64,000 nt of DNA. Source: JAWPMT01 sp965267435 (GTDB lineage Bacteria; Bacteroidota; Bacteroidia; Cytophagales; Cyclobacteriaceae). The translations under genes were made by a program, and so were the position numbers. The stretch is from NCBI GenBank assembly GCA_965267435.1, contig OZ253960.1, forward strand, positions 1,488,001-1,552,000, written 5' to 3'. The notes beneath the pieces are model-generated. The model saw nothing but the letters and a program-made list of their open reading frames with translations. It was not told the origin of the DNA and ran no database searches. Of this stretch, positions 60,731 through 64,000 are shown piece after piece (the first letter of the stretch is position 1; each line of letters starts with the position of its first letter).

Positions 60731-63598
60731 ATGCCTGAGTACACTCTTCATTTCTGCCGATTCCTGATGTGGTCGTTATGGGTGACTTTCTCACTCGCGA
60801 GCAACGCCCAACACATCGGATTGCCGGCGATGAAGACTTTCACAATCGATGACTACGCGGGTGGAGGGCAGAACTATCAGGTGGCCCAGACAGGGAGTGG
60901 TATCATCTGCGTGGCCAATAACCTGGGGCTGCTCACCTTTGATGGTTCCTACTGGAACAGGTATGGGATCGCTGGCGGCACAAAAGTGAGATCCGTACTT
61001 CCTGTGAATGACAGGATTTACGTTGGTGGCCAGAATGAATTCGGCTACTTCTACCCTTCTGAGCGTGGGTTCTTGCAGTACGAGTCGCTGACACATCTGG
61101 TTCCCGAAGGAGAGGGCAACTTCGAAGACACATGGAGAATTCATGAGATTGAGGGATCCATCTATTTCAGTGCCTCTGGAAAGACCTTTGTATATGATGG
61201 CCAATCGATTCATGTCTTGCGATCGTCCGAAGCTCCGGGGTTCACTATCGCATATGACGATCTCCTTCTTACCAAACACTCAAACAAGCCGATTCAATAC
61301 TACTCGGATACCACCTGGGTGCCGCTGTATCCTCAGCCCAATCTGGCTGGAAAGTCATTGGTGAGTGCCATAAAATTGAGCGAAAGCGAAAGCCTCTGGT
61401 TTACAAAGTCTGATGGCATCATTCAATTTGACGGTACGAGGTCCAGACCCTTTGCCAGTAGTTTGACAGCCAGACTCGCGGAGGATGGGATCACCACAGT
61501 TCAACTCCTCAGAGATGGTGTTCTCGCTATCGGAACAGATCTTGGAGGCCTCTACCTCGTGGACTCCAATTCCGGGAAGGAAATACTCCAAATAGACGTG
61601 GACAAGGGCCTCATCAGCCGTACCGTCTATGGTCTCCACGAAGATCGGACTGGCGCACTGTGGCTGAGTATGAACAATGCCATCGTGAAGATTTCATGGT
61701 CTTACCCATTCAGCTTCATCAACGAAGAAATAGGGCTTCCAGGAACAGGATATACCGCCCTGGCTGTCGGGAACAAACTCTACCTGGGAACGAGCAATGG
61801 TCTATATACTACCGACATCTCTCAGGGATCTGTAGATCATGTCACCCGAATCAATGGCATCAATGGGCAAATCAATTATTTACAGGAAGTCAATGGTCAC
61901 GTGCTCATTAGCGCCCATGAGGGGGCATTTGTCCTCGAAGCCGATCAAGTCAGGTCCATCGACCAATCGACCGGTTGGTGGGGATTTGTAGAGCTGGAAG
62001 ACCCCGACAAATTGATTGCCGGGGCATATGATGGATTGGGTCTGTTCGCGCAGGTAGACGGTCACTGGCAACTGGTGAGGCGCTATCGGAACTTCGGGGA
62101 GTCCTCGCGAGTGCTTGTGTACGCGGGAGACTCAGTGCTCTGGATGACACATGGATACAAAGGAGTCTACCGTTTCCGGTTTACAGGGGATTATGACAGC
62201 CTCCGTCGAGTAGATTATTTTGGTGGGGGCAACGGACTACCCTCCCCCTACCTGAACAATGTATTCGGCATTGGTGAAGAAATCGTATTCACAGCCGAAA
62301 ATGGTGTTTTTCACTTCGATACCAGCACGAATCAATTCCAACGGCATCCGTACTTAGACACGCTCATTGGTCCTGGCGTTCATACGAGGTTCATGCGCGC
62401 CTCAGGCACCGGCAATATCTTCGCTATGACCACAGATTTCACCGGCCTATTGACATCCAACCCCTGGAAAGGGATTACAATCGAGAAAAGCACCTTCGAC
62501 GGCATTCACAGCCTGCTCAATGATGACCTGGCACAGATCTCCGTTATCGCCGATAATCACGTACTGTTTGCTGCTAACTCCGGTTTCGTGCATTACAAGC
62601 ACGAAGAATCTCAAAGGGAACGTCAACCTCTAAACATCTCCATGCGAACAGTCCATCTCATCAATGGGGACTCGGCAATACTAGGCGGGTTTGCCATGCC
62701 GGATATAGACAGAGACATTGAGCTACCATTTGCGGAGAACTCTTTGGCTTTCACCTACTCCAGTGTAGACTGTCAACTCGAACAGTGCCTCTACCGGTAT
62801 CGTCTGCTGGGATTTAGGGGCGAAAAGTGGTCCCAGTGGTCATCCGCCACCTTAAAAGAATTCACCAATCTGCGTGAGGGTAAGTACAATTTTGAAGTGC
62901 AGGCCCAGGACATCCTGGGAAATGTTTCCGCGGTAGCCTCTTTCCCCTTTCGCATAGAGCCACCTTGGTACCGCACGCCGTGGGCATACCTACTTTATGT
63001 GTGCCTATCGGTCCTGGTCCTATTCCTCAGTGCCTCATGGTACAGACAAAGACAGAATAAGGAACAAAAGAAGCTCATCGACCACCAGCAAAATGAGATC
63101 AAGGCAAAGGATACTGCACTGACACAACTCAGGAACGACAAGCTCGAGGCAGAAATTAGCCTCAAGAAGAAGGAACTGGCCTCGTCCACGATGCACCTGA
63201 TCGACAAGAACGAACTGATGGGCAAGGTCAAGAACTCGGTCCATCATATCATTCAACATCACGCTGGCAATGGGGCACTCACGAAGGACCTTAAGAGTAT
63301 CGTCAAAGAGATAGACCGTAACATGGACCAGGACGAAGCATGGGATCAGTTTTCCACCAGCTTCGATGAGGTACACGGCGACTTTCTCAAGAAGTTAAGC
63401 AAGGAATATCCAGTGATCACCCCCGCGGATCTCAAGCTATGCGCCTACCTCAGGATGAATATGTCCACAAAGGAAATTGCCAACCTACTAAAGATCTCAG
63501 TTCGAGGCGTGGAGATTGCGCGATACCGCCTTCGAAAGAAGCTCCGGCTTCCTTCCGAAACGAATCTCGCGGAATTCATGATCAAGTACGGTGTCTAA
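60731..63598 (+). CDS. Membrane-spanning Y_Y_Y/propeller regulator with LuxR-type HTH
   Basis: A 955-residue protein. A signal peptide leads to a periplasmic two-component-regulator propeller (about 30-640), with blade motifs such as IGTDLGGLYLVDSNSGKE and VYGLHEDRTGALWLSMNNAI. A Y_Y_Y domain follows (about 665-745; YRYRLLGFRGEKWSQWSSAT, FTNLREGKYNFEVQAQD). One membrane helix (WAYLLYVCLSVLVLFLSASW, about 755-775) leads to a coiled coil and a LuxR-type HTH (ADLKLCAYLRMNMSTKEIAN, then LLKISVRGVEIARYRLRKKL). No kinase is present. It should sense glycan fragments outside and act directly on DNA. Placement opposite the PKD-GH16 operon suggests it controls it. Confidence 0.9.
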   Translation: MPEYTLHFCRFLMWSLWVTFSLASNAQHIGLPAMKTFTIDDYAGGGQNYQVAQTGSGIICVANNLGLLTFDGSYWNRYGIAGGTKVRSVLPVNDRIYVGGQNEFGYFYPSERGFLQYESLTHLVPEGEGNFEDTWRIHEIEGSIYFSASGKTFVYDGQSIHVLRSSEAPGFTIAYDDLLLTKHSNKPIQYYSDTTWVPLYPQPNLAGKSLVSAIKLSESESLWFTKSDGIIQFDGTRSRPFASSLTARLAEDGITTVQLLRDGVLAIGTDLGGLYLVDSNSGKEILQIDVDKGLISRTVYGLHEDRTGALWLSMNNAIVKISWSYPFSFINEEIGLPGTGYTALAVGNKLYLGTSNGLYTTDISQGSVDHVTRINGINGQINYLQEVNGHVLISAHEGAFVLEADQVRSIDQSTGWWGFVELEDPDKLIAGAYDGLGLFAQVDGHWQLVRRYRNFGESSRVLVYAGDSVLWMTHGYKGVYRFRFTGDYDSLRRVDYFGGGNGLPSPYLNNVFGIGEEIVFTAENGVFHFDTSTNQFQRHPYLDTLIGPGVHTRFMRASGTGNIFAMTTDFTGLLTSNPWKGITIEKSTFDGIHSLLNDDLAQISVIADNHVLFAANSGFVHYKHEESQRERQPLNISMRTVHLINGDSAILGGFAMPDIDRDIELPFAENSLAFTYSSVDCQLEQCLYRYRLLGFRGEKWSQWSSATLKEFTNLREGKYNFEVQAQDILGNVSAVASFPFRIEPPWYRTPWAYLLYVCLSVLVLFLSASWYRQRQNKEQKKLIDHQQNEIKAKDTALTQLRNDKLEAEISLKKKELASSTMHLIDKNELMGKVKNSVHHIIQHHAGNGALTKDLKSIVKEIDRNMDQDEAWDQFSTSFDEVHGDFLKKLSKEYPVITPADLKLCAYLRMNMSTKEIANLLKISVRGVEIARYRLRKKLRLPSETNLAEFMIKYGV

Positions 63599-63650
63599 GC
63601 TGGTGCGCTTCCGCGTCGCGGTCAGCACCAAAAAAAGATGCCCGCCCCTT

Positions 63651-63679
63651 TCGAGGCAGGCATCATCAATTTGTCCGAT
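63651..63679. terminator. Bidirectional hairpin between convergent genes
   Basis: On the forward strand, GATGCC and GCC pair with GGC and GGCATC around CCTTTCGA; one mismatch (C/A) lies between the two parts. A second short stem GGTGC/GCACC with an A-run lies just before it at about 63602-63640. It follows the regulator stop at 63598. Confidence 0.6.
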
Positions 63680-63696
63680 AAGGACAGACTGGTCCT

Positions 63697-64000
63697 TTAT
63701 TTCGTCAGCATGAACCTTCGCACTTCCGTGAATCTGGGTGTCACCAACTTCACAATGTAGGTGCCTGGCTGATAGCTGCTGAAGTCAATCGTTTCTTCGA
63801 GAGAACCTTCGGTCTCCATCGCGTAGATGAGTTGACCTGAGGTATTGTAGATCTGCAAAGCAATCTGCTCTTGAGCGTCTACATTAGCGAACGCGAAGTT
63901 CACAAAGTTTTCCGCAGGATTTGGATAGATGAGGAATTCAGATCCATCCAACAACTGGGCAACTACCGTTTTTACTTCCTCCGAAGCTGTTTCGGTGTCG
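63697..64000 (-). CDS. T9SS-secreted protein, C-terminal part only
   Basis: The reverse frame is open to the right edge, so only the last 101 residues are visible. The end is a Por secretion-system sorting domain: EFLIYPNPAENFVNFAFANV, QEQIALQIYNTSGQLIYAME, and FSSYQPGTYIVKLVTPRFTE, ending in VRRFMLTK. The cargo domain lies outside the window. A TTG within the frame at 63954 is not a likely start. It converges with the regulator gene at 63598. Confidence 0.9.
   Translation of the reverse strand, partial: DTETASEEVKTVVAQLLDGSEFLIYPNPAENFVNFAFANVDAQEQIALQIYNTSGQLIYAMETEGSLEETIDFSSYQPGTYIVKLVTPRFTEVRRFMLTK

Noticed and set aside
1..64000. CRISPR array, tRNA or rRNA genes
   Set aside because: No regular spaced repeats and no tRNA or rRNA landmarks were seen by eye; a tRNAscan-SE and CRISPR search would settle this.

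Overview
The window looks like chromosomal DNA of a free-living, probably marine member of the Bacteroidota (Cytophagia-like). The signs are C-terminal type IX secretion (T9SS) sorting domains, Bacteroidota promoters of the TAnnTTTG type, LytTR regulator/His_kinase pairs, membrane-anchored LuxR/Y_Y_Y regulators, many lipoproteins and TonB-age style beta-barrels, and laminarinase-type GH16 enzymes with Calx-beta and PKD modules. The genus is not certain. No rRNA, tRNA or CRISPR array was seen.

Layout. 1-9.1 kb: a truncated M61-like peptidase, a membrane LuxR regulator, a YceI-TPR protein with an AraC regulator, a peroxiredoxin-like protein, a phosphodiesterase-fold protein that has lost metal ligands, and a TPR/lipoprotein pair. 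9.1-15.1 kb: repeats, an ECF sigma factor, two SRPBCC genes (the second frameshifted), an orphan ParB-like protein and a GltS glutamate carrier. 15.2-21.1 kb: envelope genes (DUF4136 lipoprotein, beta-barrels, Omp85-like protein, HtrA-like protease, MBL-fold hydrolase). 21.2-32.1 kb: one long forward cluster with a substrate-binding-protein/TolC fusion, an RND adaptor, an RND pump, a potassium-channel-like protein, an outer membrane protein and an Omp85-like protein, followed by a TetR regulator. 32.9-35.3 kb: a small unknown protein and a LytS/LytR-type two-component pair.

35.3-51.3 kb is an accessory region. Its core is a defence island: Hachiman (hamA-hamB, leftward) and a complete type I restriction-modification system (xre-hsdM-hsdS-hsdR, rightward). 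The two systems diverge from a 100-bp region holding a perfect 21-bp palindrome. The island is bracketed by directly repeated non-coding elements. One repeat family (near 36.0 and 49.1 kb) is about 330 nt long and has several helices whose sequences differ between copies while base pairing is kept, so it looks like a structured RNA. A second family (9.1, 35.6, 47.4, 47.6 kb) shows compensatory helix changes as well. Two IS3-family elements lie at 47.8-51.0 kb; one is inserted inside a repeat whose empty version is present at 36.5 kb.

51.4-64 kb: a lipoprotein, a PlsC-like acyltransferase, a GH16 lipoprotein, a small ribbon-helix-helix-like protein, a T9SS propeller protein, and a PKD lipoprotein-GH16 operon. 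The operon is transcribed away from a Y_Y_Y/LuxR regulator across a region with helically phased direct repeats. The window ends in a truncated T9SS cargo gene. This last part looks like a laminarin (beta-1,3-glucan) use locus without SusC/SusD in view.
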